Origin: Clostridiales bacterium
GTDB taxonomy: Bacteria; Bacillota; Clostridia; Oscillospirales; Oscillospiraceae
NCBI GenBank assembly: GCA_019423635.1
Contig: JAHZBA010000009.1
Coordinates: 1 to 64,000 of the forward strand
Direction of reading: 5' to 3'
DNA: 64,000 nucleotides
In this document: positions 45,051-53,066 of the stretch, one piece after another
Layout: the number at the start of each line of letters is the position of its first letter
How positions within the stretch are numbered: position 1 is the stretch's first letter
Program-made: the position numbers and the translations under genes
Notes under the pieces: generated by a model
Database searches by the model: none
The model's input: the letters and a program-made list of their open reading frames with translations, nothing else
Told to the model about the DNA's origin: nothing

Positions 45051-46193
45051 ATGGAATCAGTTCAGGAAAAGCTGGAGAACTATCAAAAAAACCTACGGTG
45101 TGTCCAGGAGGTGACCGACGAGCTCCTGAGCCACATGAAGGGGCGCGACTGGTCCTTCCGGCAGTCCGTCACGGACAAAAAGGGAAAGCCCAGCCAGGAG
45201 AAGCTCCGGGCCCTGGTGACAGAGCTACTGGACATCTGGGCGGCGAAGGTCCGGGAGTGCACGGACGCCGACCCGGACACCGGGGAGAGCCTGGCAGAGC
45301 CCTGGCTCCAGGAGCGGCGGGAGCTGTACGGCCTGTACCTCTTCCTGGTCATGCGGTGCAGCCTGGAGAAGGGGGCGTACAGCGACGCCCGCGGCGGCGC
45401 GGAGCTGAAGGAGCGGACTGACTTCGCCTTCCTGCTGGAGCAGGCCAGGCGCCTCTCCCGGGACTGGTGCGTCCTGGCCGAACCGGACGGGACACGCCGC
45501 AATGCGCTGTACTGGGGCTATGACGCCTACTTCGGGTTCCACCTCTACTACGCCCTCCATGATCCCGGTGTCCTAAAGGGTGATGTCAAGTCGGGGAACG
45601 ACTGGTCCCTGACCCCTGATTGGAAGCGGGCCTGCGACCAGCCCGACGGCCGGCTGACAAACGAGGGCAGCTTGAAGCGAATCCACCTCCAACACTCCGG
45701 GACCCGGTTCGGCCAGGCAGCGGAGCCGGAGGAGGGACCCGGGACGGAGGAGCGGCCGGCACCGGTGGACGAGGCGGACGATCCCGCCGGGGACGGCGAT
45801 GCCTTCTATGATCCGGAGGAGGATGGCGACTGGTTTTCCCCCTTCCCCAGCGCGGAGCTCTATGACGAGTTTCAAGCGGCCGGGATGGACCAGCGTTTGG
45901 AAGAGGACGGCAGGGCCCTGGAGCTGACGCTTCTGGCCGCGGGCTTTGAGGGCCCGGCGGAATACTGCTCCGCCTGCGAGCGCTTCGCGGAGCGCTTTCA
46001 GGCCGCCGCGCCGGAGGTCCTGCGGGACTTCTATCAGGATCTGGAGGAGATCGTGGATCTGTATCTGGCGGTGAAGGAGATCGCGCCCCTGACGGATACC
46101 AGCAAGACGCTGAACGTGTACAGCCGTATTTACGACGGACCGCTCCAGCATGCAAAGCGCTATGGGAGGGGCCCGCAATGGGAAACACTGTAA
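45051..46193 (+). CDS. Unrecognised 380-aa protein (gene 1 of the region-C system)
   Basis: Soluble, strongly charged protein. Residues 1-205 look like a helical domain rich in Trp/Tyr (WAAKVRECTDADPD, RRELYGLYLFLVMR, YWGYDAYFGFHLYYAL). Residues about 225-275 are a disordered Glu/Asp/Pro-rich linker, and 280-375 form a second helical domain (EFQAAGMDQRLEEDGRALEL). No signal peptide, membrane segment or catalytic motif is recognised. AAAGGA is 11 nt before ATG 45051. Its last 16 nt overlap gene 2, so the two are translated together and their products probably interact. Confidence 0.75.
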   Translation: MESVQEKLENYQKNLRCVQEVTDELLSHMKGRDWSFRQSVTDKKGKPSQEKLRALVTELLDIWAAKVRECTDADPDTGESLAEPWLQERRELYGLYLFLVMRCSLEKGAYSDARGGAELKERTDFAFLLEQARRLSRDWCVLAEPDGTRRNALYWGYDAYFGFHLYYALHDPGVLKGDVKSGNDWSLTPDWKRACDQPDGRLTNEGSLKRIHLQHSGTRFGQAAEPEEGPGTEERPAPVDEADDPAGDGDAFYDPEEDGDWFSPFPSAELYDEFQAAGMDQRLEEDGRALELTLLAAGFEGPAEYCSACERFAERFQAAAPEVLRDFYQDLEEIVDLYLAVKEIAPLTDTSKTLNVYSRIYDGPLQHAKRYGRGPQWETL

Positions 46194-47800
46194 GCGGACT
46201 CCGGGACAGCTTCTATCGGGATCTGCGGCGGGAGTATCGGGATGAGGGGGTGAGCTCCTTTCTGTACCGGTATTTTTGGACGGAGGCTGTCACAGAGCTG
46301 TTGGAGGAGTATGTTCCCCGGCTCCCGGCGGAGTGCCCCGTACAGCCGGAGAACAGCGGCCGGATCAGGGCGCTGCTGGAGGAGGCGGTGCGGGCGTGCC
46401 CGGAGCTGCTGCTGAGGCCGGTGCCGGAGAAAAAACGCAGGAAGCCCGGCGGGGAGGCGGTCCGGGAGCAGGACAAAAGGGAGCGCCGGGACTTCTGGGA
46501 GGAGCTGTGGCTGAACGACGCCGGTTATCAGGCGGAGCTGATCTCAGACACGGACTACTACCTGTGGCTGGTGGAGTATCTGGCGGCCCGCGACCTCTAT
46601 TACAAGGACACCAGCATGTGGGACGGCCGCCGGTGGCTGGACAAGCTGCTGCGGGAGGGCTGGCTGGGCGCGGGGGAGGCGCGGATTCCAGGCCTATGGC
46701 GGCAGAAAAGCGGGAGAGCGGTCCCCTCCACGGCGCAGACCGGCGCGGACCTGCGGGAGCTGGCGAAGCGGATCGGAACAGACCGGGAGGCGGTGGCCCG
46801 CCGGCTGCACGGGCTGGAGGTGGAGGGGGAGGACTATCTGCCCTGGCTGACCGGGCGGCTGGAGCAGATGGCGCTCCATATCAGGATCAAGGACTGGCTC
46901 CAGAACAGCGGATATCCCCTGATCAAGGAGGGGGATATGTCTGCGCGGTTCTCCGCGAAGAGAGGCCGGAAGCAGGACTTCTCCATGCGGCTGCTGGAGG
47001 CCTACTGTGAAAGCGGGCGGGGCGGCGGCTTCCTCCGGCAGGACCGGGACGCCGGAGCGTCCATCAGCGGCTGGCGGCTGACGGAGGACGGCTTCTGCCT
47101 GCCGGACGCGGAGGAGGTGGAGGCCCTCCGGGAGGCACTGGAGCGGAGCGGGGAGACCTGCTTCTACATCCCCCTGGCGGTGGACCTGCGAAGCGGCTGC
47201 GTGTTGTTCCTGGCGGGGAAGGAGAGCTATGAGCAGGGATACCAGGAGGAGGAAAAGAAGTGGCTCGCGTATCGCGACCGCATGGAGAAGAAGCTCCGAT
47301 ATGCACAGGATGCGTACGAAAAGGCAAAGACGGGTTTCGGCGACAGCAAGGAGCAGAGAGAGATCCGTGATAAGATGAAGACCATCTGTGAAGCCGCGGA
47401 GAAGGGCCTTAAACGCGCGGAAAAGGCGGCCATGGAGTACAAAGCCTCCCCGGCCGGCCTCTGCTTTGACTTCCTCCGCCTGGACAGAAGCCATCTGAAA
47501 CGGTCTGGGCAGAATCCGGCGGGAGCCTTCCGCATGAGGCCCGTCTTTCACACCCAGGCAAGGGAGGCGGGCTACCAGGACGTTTTGATGAAATTCATCG
47601 CGTACTGCAAGGGCGAGTGCGACCGCACCCCCGACGAGCCCACCCCCCGAGAGGCGGTCCGGGAGTTTGACCTGGACCCGCCCGCCGGGCTCCCTCAGGC
47701 CTTCCGCTGGGCCTTTGAGGAGCGTAGCCGGGAAGCGGAGGAGGCCTTCGACAGGTCACGGAGCCGGCCGCTGGAGGCTCCCGGCAGCCCGCCCGCCTGA
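46178..47800 (+). CDS. Unrecognised 540-aa protein (gene 2 of the region-C system)
   Basis: Soluble 540-aa protein. N-terminal helical part (SGLRDSFYRDLRREYRDEG; FLYRYFWTEAVTELLEEY), a central stretch with a possible winged-helix (LRELAKRIGTDREAVARRLH, about residues 192-211) and a long coiled coil at about 365-425 (YRDRMEKKLRYAQDAYEKAK). The C-terminus is Pro/Ser-rich and disordered. No enzyme motif recognised. GGGAGGGG precedes ATG 46178 inside gene 1. The unit ends at the terminator at 47871. Confidence 0.75.
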   Translation: MGNTVSGLRDSFYRDLRREYRDEGVSSFLYRYFWTEAVTELLEEYVPRLPAECPVQPENSGRIRALLEEAVRACPELLLRPVPEKKRRKPGGEAVREQDKRERRDFWEELWLNDAGYQAELISDTDYYLWLVEYLAARDLYYKDTSMWDGRRWLDKLLREGWLGAGEARIPGLWRQKSGRAVPSTAQTGADLRELAKRIGTDREAVARRLHGLEVEGEDYLPWLTGRLEQMALHIRIKDWLQNSGYPLIKEGDMSARFSAKRGRKQDFSMRLLEAYCESGRGGGFLRQDRDAGASISGWRLTEDGFCLPDAEEVEALREALERSGETCFYIPLAVDLRSGCVLFLAGKESYEQGYQEEEKKWLAYRDRMEKKLRYAQDAYEKAKTGFGDSKEQREIRDKMKTICEAAEKGLKRAEKAAMEYKASPAGLCFDFLRLDRSHLKRSGQNPAGAFRMRPVFHTQAREAGYQDVLMKFIAYCKGECDRTPDEPTPREAVREFDLDPPAGLPQAFRWAFEERSREAEEAFDRSRSRPLEAPGSPPA

Positions 47801-47870
47801 ACCCGGCACAGCGGAAGACACACATTCCCCATCGAGACGCGGAGCAATCCTCCGCTCCCTTCCAAAGAAC

Positions 47871-47908
47871 GCGCCCCACCGGAACCAGACGGTGGGGCGC
47901 TGTTTTTC
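47871..47908 (+). terminator. Terminator of the two-gene unit
   Basis: GCGCCCCACCG (47871-47881) pairs perfectly with 47890-47900, 8-nt loop, then TGTTTTTC. The next shared-motif promoter begins 20 nt later. Confidence 0.92.
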
Positions 47909-47927
47909 AAGAGTTTTGGGGAATATG

Positions 47928-47971
47928 TGCTTGTAAATTTTACATTCAAAAAAGTAAACGCCCGTCATAAT
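47928..47971 (+). promoter_or_regulatory. Shared-motif promoter 2 (upstream of the clpP-like unit)
   Basis: Motif TGCTTGTAAATTTTACA (47928-47944), 21 nt, -10 CATAAT (47966-47971). The preceding ATATG matches promoter 1 too. Predicted leader to the clpP-like ATG is about 370 nt and is densely structured. Confidence 0.68.
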
Positions 47972-48004
47972 AGGCTCATCGGGCACCTTGACAACTGAAT
48001 CCCC

Positions 48005-48241
48005 CTCTCAAAAGAGAGCGGCTCCCCGGCGAAGTATCGCATTCCAAAGTTCTGCGTACCAAGGGGAGACCCCTCCGGCGAAGGGATCAATGGGCGGGCC
48101 TCCGGCCAGACAGCCGGAGGCCCGCCCCACGAGAACACTTCCGGAATGATAGTCACCGCAGTTGAAAAGAAGTAGATACTTCTTTTCAACCCCGGGGCGC
48201 GTATGCGCCCCAGGAGCCGTGAAACGGCCTGACGGTGGACT
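48005..48241 (+). ncRNA. Hairpin-dense leader, candidate structured RNA
   Basis: No ORF is supported. In order: CTCTC-AAAA-GAGAG (48005-48018); a perfect 15-bp stem GGGCGGGCCTCCGGC (48092-48106 with 48113-48127); then a branched unit closed by AGTCACC (48151-48157) with GGTGGACT (48234-48241, one bulge) that encloses a 13-bp stem (48161-48190), GGGGCGC-GTAT-GCGCCCC (48194-48211) and GCCGT-GAA-ACGGC (48216-48228). It is immediately followed by the cloverleaf at 48247. It may act as RNA (5' leader or processed ncRNA) or as folded single-stranded DNA. I cannot match it to a known RNA class. Confidence 0.5.
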
Positions 48242-48246
48242 TCCTA

Positions 48247-48325
48247 GTCAAAACACGGCACACTTATGTGCCGGCGGGCATCGCCCGCCTTGAAAATCGG
48301 GATACCGATTTTCAAGTGTTTTGAC
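48247..48325 (+). repeat. Left cloverleaf element (79 nt, fully paired four-way junction)
   Basis: Closing stem GTCAAAACAC/GTGTTTTGAC (10 bp). Inside, with no unpaired base between stems: GGCACA-CTTA-TGTGCC, GGCGGGC-ATC-GCCCGCC, and TTGAAAATCGG-GATA-CCGATTTTCAA. It ends 8 nt before the AAGGAGG of the clpP-like gene. The same structure recurs inverted at 48940 with two compensatory base-pair changes. Confidence 0.85.
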
Positions 48326-48347
48326 GATACATCAAGGAGGAATTGCC

Positions 48348-48935
48348 ATGTATCTCCCAAACGAAGCCAGCATCATCAAGGAATCCACCTACGGCTACCA
48401 CCTCATCCCCATCCAGGACGAGATGCTGTCCCACCGGGAGGTGGAGCTGGTGGGCGAGGTGACCCCGGAGGCGGTGAACGCCCTGGTCCGCCAGCTGCGC
48501 TACCTCCAGCGGCAGGACCCGGAGGGACCGGTCACCCTCTACATCAACAGCCCCGGCGGCAGCGTGGACAGCGGTATGGCCCTCTACGACGTGATGCAGG
48601 CGGTGAGCTGCCCCGTCCGGACGGTGTGCGTAGGGCTGGCGGCCTCCATGGCGGCGCTGCTCTTCATCTCCGGCGGCCGGCGGGAGATGCTCCCCCACAG
48701 CCGCCTGATGATCCACGACCCGCTCATCCTCCAGACCGGGGGCAGCGCCCTGAAGCTCAAGGCGGTCAGCGACGACCTGATGGAGACCCGGCAGATCATC
48801 GCCAGGGTCATCGCGGACCACTCCGGCAGAAGCATGGAGGAGGTGCTGGCCAAAACCGCCACCGACAGCTACTTCCGGGCGGAGGAGGCGGTGGAGTTCG
48901 GCCTGGCTGACCGCGTCATCGCAAGCCTGGCCTGA
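48348..48935 (+). CDS. ClpP-like serine protease encoded between two cloverleaf repeats
   Basis: 195 aa, full ClpP length. The triad is complete: Ser in GLAASMAALLF, His in LPHSRLMIHDP and Asp in TATDSYFRAEEA. The oligomerisation handle region is present. It differs from housekeeping ClpP in its N-terminus (NEASIIKESTYGYHLIPIQDE), which lacks the usual axial-loop sequence, so it may not dock ClpX/ClpC normally. No Clp ATPase is nearby; the soluble VirD4-like ATPase is the next gene. AAGGAGG (48334-48340) sets the start at 48348. Phage head-maturation and SppA-like roles are alternatives but the sequence is clearly ClpP. Confidence 0.9.
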   Translation: MYLPNEASIIKESTYGYHLIPIQDEMLSHREVELVGEVTPEAVNALVRQLRYLQRQDPEGPVTLYINSPGGSVDSGMALYDVMQAVSCPVRTVCVGLAASMAALLFISGGRREMLPHSRLMIHDPLILQTGGSALKLKAVSDDLMETRQIIARVIADHSGRSMEEVLAKTATDSYFRAEEAVEFGLADRVIASLA

Positions 48936-48939
48936 TATC

Positions 48940-49019
48940 GTCAAAACACTTGAACATCGGTATTCCGATGTTCAAGGCAGGCATCGCCTGCCGGCACATA
49001 AACTGTGCCGTGTTTTGAC
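48940..49019 (-). repeat. Right cloverleaf element (80 nt, inverted copy)
   Basis: Starts 4 nt after the clpP-like stop. Closing stem GTCAAAACAC/GTGTTTTGAC; hairpins in reverse order TTGAACATCGG-TATT-CCGATGTTCAA, GGCAGGC-ATC-GCCTGCC, GGCACA-TAAAC-TGTGCC. Relative to the left copy a G-C pair became A-T in the middle stem and an A-T pair became C-G in the long stem; no stem base changed without its partner. Inverted similarity continues outside as CGGTGGAC (48233-48240) and GTCCACCG (49020-49027). Confidence 0.85.
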
Positions 49020-49095
49020 GTCCACCGCCTCTGCCGCCGAAGGCGGCAAACAGCCCGATTCGCATGACCAATCAAAAAAACAGGAGGAATGCAGA

Positions 49096-50391
49096 ATGAA
49101 TCACCATGTCAACACCCAGCGCATCCTGGCCCGGAACACCTTCGCCAGCAACGACACCTGGACCACGGGGCTGAACAACAACGACCTGCTGGTGGGGCCC
49201 TCCGGCGCGGGCAAGACCCGGGGCTATGTGATCCCCAACCTCCTCCACACCGGAGAGAGCCTGATTGTGGCCGACACCAAGGGGAACCTGCGCAGGCTGT
49301 ACGGGAAATACCTGGAGGAGAAGGGCTATACGGTGATGCACCTGGACTTCACCGACGTGGCCGGCACCCCCTGGGGCTACAATCCTTTGACCTACATCCG
49401 GCCCTGCCGGGACGCCGGGGCCAACCAGGAGGGGGACTGGTACAGCGAGCAGGACGTGAAGAAGGTGGCCCAGGCCGTCTGCCCCTGCAAGGATTTCAAG
49501 GAGCCCTACTGGGATCTGGCCGCCCAGATGTACCTGGAGGCCATCCTCCTCTTCCTCCTGAACCAGCTGCCCCAGGAGCAGCACAGCCTGTACGAGGCGT
49601 ACACCTTCCTGTCCCGGATGGGCAGCGAGGCGCTGAATGATATCATCGAGGAGGAGATCATCACCCATCCCAACAGCGCCTTTGCCCGGAAGGTGGGAAT
49701 GATCCGGCAGAACGCCAGGGCGGACAGGATGGATGCCAGCATCAAGGGTATCCTGGCCCGGCACCTGGACGTGCTGGCCAACTCCGGCACCCGGCGGATG
49801 TTCCACATGGAGCGGCAGGTGGACCTGGAGGCCTTCCTCCGGGGGAAGACGGCCCTGTTCCTCTCCGTCAGCGACTCCGACCGCAGCCAGGACGCCCTGG
49901 TGAACCTCTTCTACACCCAGGCCCTGCAGTTCCTCATGTCCGCCGCCGACCGCCAGCCGGACAGCCGCCTGCCCATCCCGGTGCGCTTCATCCTGGACGA
50001 TTTCAGCACCAACACGGTGATCCCGGAGTTCGACAAGATCATCTCGGTGATCCGCTCCCGGGAGATCTATGTCAGCCTCATCGTCCAGAGCCTGTCCCAG
50101 CTGGAGGACCTCTACGGACAGGCCAAGGCCCAGACCATCATCAACAACTGCGACCACTGCCTGTACCTGGGCGGGACGGACACCCAGACGGCCCGGTACT
50201 TCGCGGAGAAGTTCAACTGCCAGGTGTCCACGGTGCTCAACCTCCCCCTGGACAGCGCCTTCCTCTTCACCCGGGGCAGCCAGCCCCGGCAGGTCCGGAA
50301 GTACGAGCTGGACCGGGATGATATCTACCGCGGCCTGAACCGGCCCCGGGACGGGGCGGAGGCCGATCCGGGAAAGGAGCGTGCCATTTGA
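49096..50391 (+). CDS. Soluble VirD4/TraG-like P-loop ATPase
   Basis: 431 aa. Walker A VGPSGAGKTRG (residues 33-43), then IVADTKGNLRRLYGKYLEEK typical of VirD4/TraG proteins, Walker B VRFILDDFSTN and the IVQSLSQLEDLYG motif. Unlike conjugative coupling proteins (about 600 aa) it has no N-terminal membrane helices, so it should be cytosolic. No relaxase or type IV secretion gene is near. AGGAGG lies 8 nt from ATG 49096. The stop overlaps the next start by one base (TGATG). Role inferred: a motor working with the flanking unknown proteins, possibly a DNA or protein translocase feeding the ClpP-like protease. Confidence 0.85.
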   Translation: MNHHVNTQRILARNTFASNDTWTTGLNNNDLLVGPSGAGKTRGYVIPNLLHTGESLIVADTKGNLRRLYGKYLEEKGYTVMHLDFTDVAGTPWGYNPLTYIRPCRDAGANQEGDWYSEQDVKKVAQAVCPCKDFKEPYWDLAAQMYLEAILLFLLNQLPQEQHSLYEAYTFLSRMGSEALNDIIEEEIITHPNSAFARKVGMIRQNARADRMDASIKGILARHLDVLANSGTRRMFHMERQVDLEAFLRGKTALFLSVSDSDRSQDALVNLFYTQALQFLMSAADRQPDSRLPIPVRFILDDFSTNTVIPEFDKIISVIRSREIYVSLIVQSLSQLEDLYGQAKAQTIINNCDHCLYLGGTDTQTARYFAEKFNCQVSTVLNLPLDSAFLFTRGSQPRQVRKYELDRDDIYRGLNRPRDGAEADPGKERAI

Positions 50392-51617
50392 TGGAAAAGC
50401 TGACCCTGGAGGAGCGCATCGCGCGGGCGGCGCGGTCTCAGGCGGCGTCGCCTGAGGCCGCCGCCGGATTGGTGCGGAAGCTCTCCCGACTCGACGCAGG
50501 CCATATTTTCCATGGGTATGCCGATGTCGATCTTATCAGTGAGACGATTGGGCCGTACCTGGATCAGATCGACGGCGATGTGCTGTATTATTCCGGCTTC
50601 TGCCGTGCCCTCCAGCTGGCTTTCGCCCACGCCGCGTCCCAGGCGGAGCCCGACGCGCACACCCGCCTGGTCCTGGAGACCCGGGCCAAAAATGCCGTCG
50701 TCCTGCTGGGGCTGATGCTTCTGGACTGTGCCAAGGGCAGGGCACGGGACAGGGAGGTCTACCGCTGCACCCGGATGACCCTGGGGCAGTACCTGGACGC
50801 CGTGGAGACGCTGGCCTTTCCGGGGAACGGGGAGCCGGGCCGGGTGTTCCGGAGCTGGCGGGAGCAGTATCTGAGAAGCGCGGACCTCTCCGCCCCCCTG
50901 GCGGACGTGCTGGGGGATCTCCTCCGGCGGTACGCCCGCGCCTGGACGGTACTGGACTTCCTGAGCCGTGTCCTCTACTATATGAACAAGCTCTCCCGCC
51001 GTCTGGAGGGAGAGTCGGATCGGGAGCTGGAGGAGGCCATGCGCCAGCATCTCGACGGGACGCGCCTGACCTGCCTGGATGTGGAGGAGGCGGAGGAGTG
51101 GGAAAACGTGCCGGAAGACGAGTGGGAAGGACCCTTGGACACCAGTGACGGCTATGAGGAGGAGACGGTGGGCCCGGACCGGAAATTCCGGGAGGCCGTG
51201 GAGCGGTGCATTGCCGAGGCGCGCCTGGCCGGCGCGGACGCGGAGGGAGAGGACAGGCAGGAGGGGCACGTGGTCTCCGGCATGGACTATTTCGACCTGG
51301 CGGCATCCTATTCCTGGGACGCGCCGGACCCCGCCGGGAAAAGGGTCTCCGCCGGGGAGGTGCGCGGGCAGCTTCTTCTGCCCTACTGGGATTACAGCCC
51401 CCAGGTCTTGAAGACGCTGGCCGAACAGGCCCCCACCCCGGCGTTCCGGGCGCTTTTGGAGGGGTTCCTCTCCAGGGGGTGGCCGTCCGCGGCAATGCGG
51501 GAGGTCAACGAGGTGATCTCCCATCTGTTCATGCTGTGGGTGGGGCCCTATCTGACGATGGACAGGGGCGCACCCACGGCAGGGAACCAGGTTGCGTCCG
51601 GTGGAAAACCATGGTAA
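50391..51617 (+). CDS. Unrecognised 408-aa protein (partner of the VirD4-like ATPase)
   Basis: Soluble, helical, acidic in its centre. Residues 1-215 are helical (LTLEERIARAARSQAASPEA; VLLGLMLLDCAKGRARDREV), about 225-285 are a Glu/Asp-rich linker, and the C-terminal 100 residues (LLLPYWDYSPQVLKTLAEQ, then EVISHLFMLWVGPYL) look like a second domain. The overall plan, helical domain, acidic linker, helical domain, is like gene 1 at 45051. No enzyme motif is seen. AAGGAG is about 11 nt from ATG 50391, which overlaps the ATPase stop. Confidence 0.75.
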   Translation: MEKLTLEERIARAARSQAASPEAAAGLVRKLSRLDAGHIFHGYADVDLISETIGPYLDQIDGDVLYYSGFCRALQLAFAHAASQAEPDAHTRLVLETRAKNAVVLLGLMLLDCAKGRARDREVYRCTRMTLGQYLDAVETLAFPGNGEPGRVFRSWREQYLRSADLSAPLADVLGDLLRRYARAWTVLDFLSRVLYYMNKLSRRLEGESDRELEEAMRQHLDGTRLTCLDVEEAEEWENVPEDEWEGPLDTSDGYEEETVGPDRKFREAVERCIAEARLAGADAEGEDRQEGHVVSGMDYFDLAASYSWDAPDPAGKRVSAGEVRGQLLLPYWDYSPQVLKTLAEQAPTPAFRALLEGFLSRGWPSAAMREVNEVISHLFMLWVGPYLTMDRGAPTAGNQVASGGKPW

Positions 51618-51710
51618 AATAGTCGTATGCGGCTATTTTCCTGATGAAAATCATTTACCACAACGCCGCTTTGCGGCTGTGGTATCCCCGCCCCCCAGCG
51701 GGGGGCGGGG
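51616..51710 (+). terminator. Three successive hairpins after the VirD4-like unit
   Basis: AAAATAG/CTATTTT (51616-51639), ACCACA..GCCGC-TTT-GCGGC.TGTGGT (51657-51683) and CCCCGCCCCCC-AGC-GGGGGGCGGGG (51686-51710). The first ends in TTTT and may stop transcription of the unit; the last sits just upstream of the lipoprotein ribosome site. Confidence 0.5.
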
Positions 51711-51734
51711 GGACATAAAAGAGGAGTGAGAGAA

Positions 51735-53012
51735 TTGAAAACAAGGAGAATGGAAGCCAAGAAGGGAAAAAACGCCGCCCTCCTGCTGGCCCTGGTGATG
51801 TGCGTATCCTGCCTCCCGGCCTGCGCCGCGCCTGACGAGCCCGCGCATAAGCCATGGCACCCTCCGGCGCCTGCGGAAACGACGGGCGATCCCGGCCCTG
51901 CGGCCACGCCGGAAAAGGACCCGGAACCATCCGCCGAGGAGCCCTCTGAGAAACCGGAAGAGCCTGCGGCGGGGACGGAAGAGGCCCCCGTGGAGAACAC
52001 TCCGGCGGAGCCCGATCCGTCCAGCGTCCAGAGCATCGCGAGACTGGGAGAACTCGTGGGAAACTATGCCATAGAGGCGTTCTACTACAACTACGGCACA
52101 TGGGTCTTCGTCGATACCGAAAGCAGCCACAATCCTTACGACCTGACCTGGCGCTACGGCCCCGATACGAAGCACATGGACGAAGTCAGCGACCCCGCGT
52201 GGGACGACCTCTACGAAGCCTACGTGGATGCCTGCGACTGGTCCCTGGTGTTCGACGCGGATTACTACAAGAAGGCCTTCCCCATGCTGGCCAAGCTCTA
52301 TCATGAAAATGACGCGCTGCTCCTGGAGCACTTCCAGACCCAGGGCGTCCACGAGGGGCGCCAGGCCAGCGCTGACTTCAACGTGGCCGCCTACATGGAG
52401 AACTGTGATAAGGCGCTCGCAAAAGCCTTCGGCGAGAATTACGAGTGCTACTACTTCTACTACATGCTGAACCAGGATACCCAGCGGGATGTGGACGTCT
52501 CCAACCGGGGCGGCGCGTACCCCCGCTGGCTTGCGCTGGAGCTGTCGCTCCAGCAGTCGAACGAATACAGGAAGGTAAACGAATACCGCACGGAGGTCGG
52601 GGCCGCTCCCGTTGCGCTTCACCCCGAGATGGTCGCCTTCGCCAGTTACCGGGCCTGGTACGACGCGGAACACAACCTCTACGCCCACGACTGGACGACC
52701 AACCCGGACACAAGCCACGACGTGAACGACTGCCTGTGGAGAATCAGCCGCGACCATCTCGCAGAAAACACCGTGAAACGGTATCACGCAAACAGCTGGA
52801 ACTTCTTTGCCAATTTTGCCATCAATTACAGGTATTCCCAGGACCATTACGAGGCAATGGTGGCCGAACAGTACGCCTATTTCGGATGCTCCAACCCCTA
52901 TTGGTCGGACAACCCGAGCAATGTCTCCAAGGACAACACAGGAACCGGATACGCCTGCCAGTTCGACATGTTTACCGAAGTCCAGCCCCAAACGCCTTAC
53001 AAGCTGGACTGA
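51735..53012 (+). CDS. CAP-domain lipoprotein
   Basis: 425 aa. TTG 51735 is chosen from GAGGAG (51721-51726); the ATG at 51750 has its site too close. Basic N-terminus, hydrophobic core and lipobox LPAC (Cys28). A disordered Pro/Glu/Thr linker runs to about residue 95. Residues 105-265 are a Tyr/Trp-rich region not recognised (FYYNYGTWVFVDTESSHNPY). About 275-420 is a CAP/SCP domain (NEYRTEVGAAPVALHPEM, AYDW-like HDW, AENT and the EAMVAEQYAYFGCS end). A broken CAP gene also occurs at 61362. Surface role unknown. Confidence 0.8.
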   Translation: MKTRRMEAKKGKNAALLLALVMCVSCLPACAAPDEPAHKPWHPPAPAETTGDPGPAATPEKDPEPSAEEPSEKPEEPAAGTEEAPVENTPAEPDPSSVQSIARLGELVGNYAIEAFYYNYGTWVFVDTESSHNPYDLTWRYGPDTKHMDEVSDPAWDDLYEAYVDACDWSLVFDADYYKKAFPMLAKLYHENDALLLEHFQTQGVHEGRQASADFNVAAYMENCDKALAKAFGENYECYYFYYMLNQDTQRDVDVSNRGGAYPRWLALELSLQQSNEYRKVNEYRTEVGAAPVALHPEMVAFASYRAWYDAEHNLYAHDWTTNPDTSHDVNDCLWRISRDHLAENTVKRYHANSWNFFANFAINYRYSQDHYEAMVAEQYAYFGCSNPYWSDNPSNVSKDNTGTGYACQFDMFTEVQPQTPYKLD

Positions 53013-53066
53013 TTGAACCAGGCACCTCCGGCCGGTGAAAACCGGCCGGGGCCGCCCTCCCGTTTC

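Noticed and set aside
48160..48325. Group II intron domain V, attC site or IscB/TnpB guide RNA
   Set aside because: No reverse transcriptase, integron integrase, IscB or TnpB gene is near, and the hairpins lack the conserved domain V or attC boxes.
49096..50391. Conjugative coupling protein of a complete ICE
   Set aside because: No membrane helices and no relaxase, VirB4, VirB6 or other transfer gene in region C.
51641..51660. Hammerhead-ribozyme-like CTGATGA after the 408-aa gene
   Set aside because: The GAAA core and proper stems II and III are missing.
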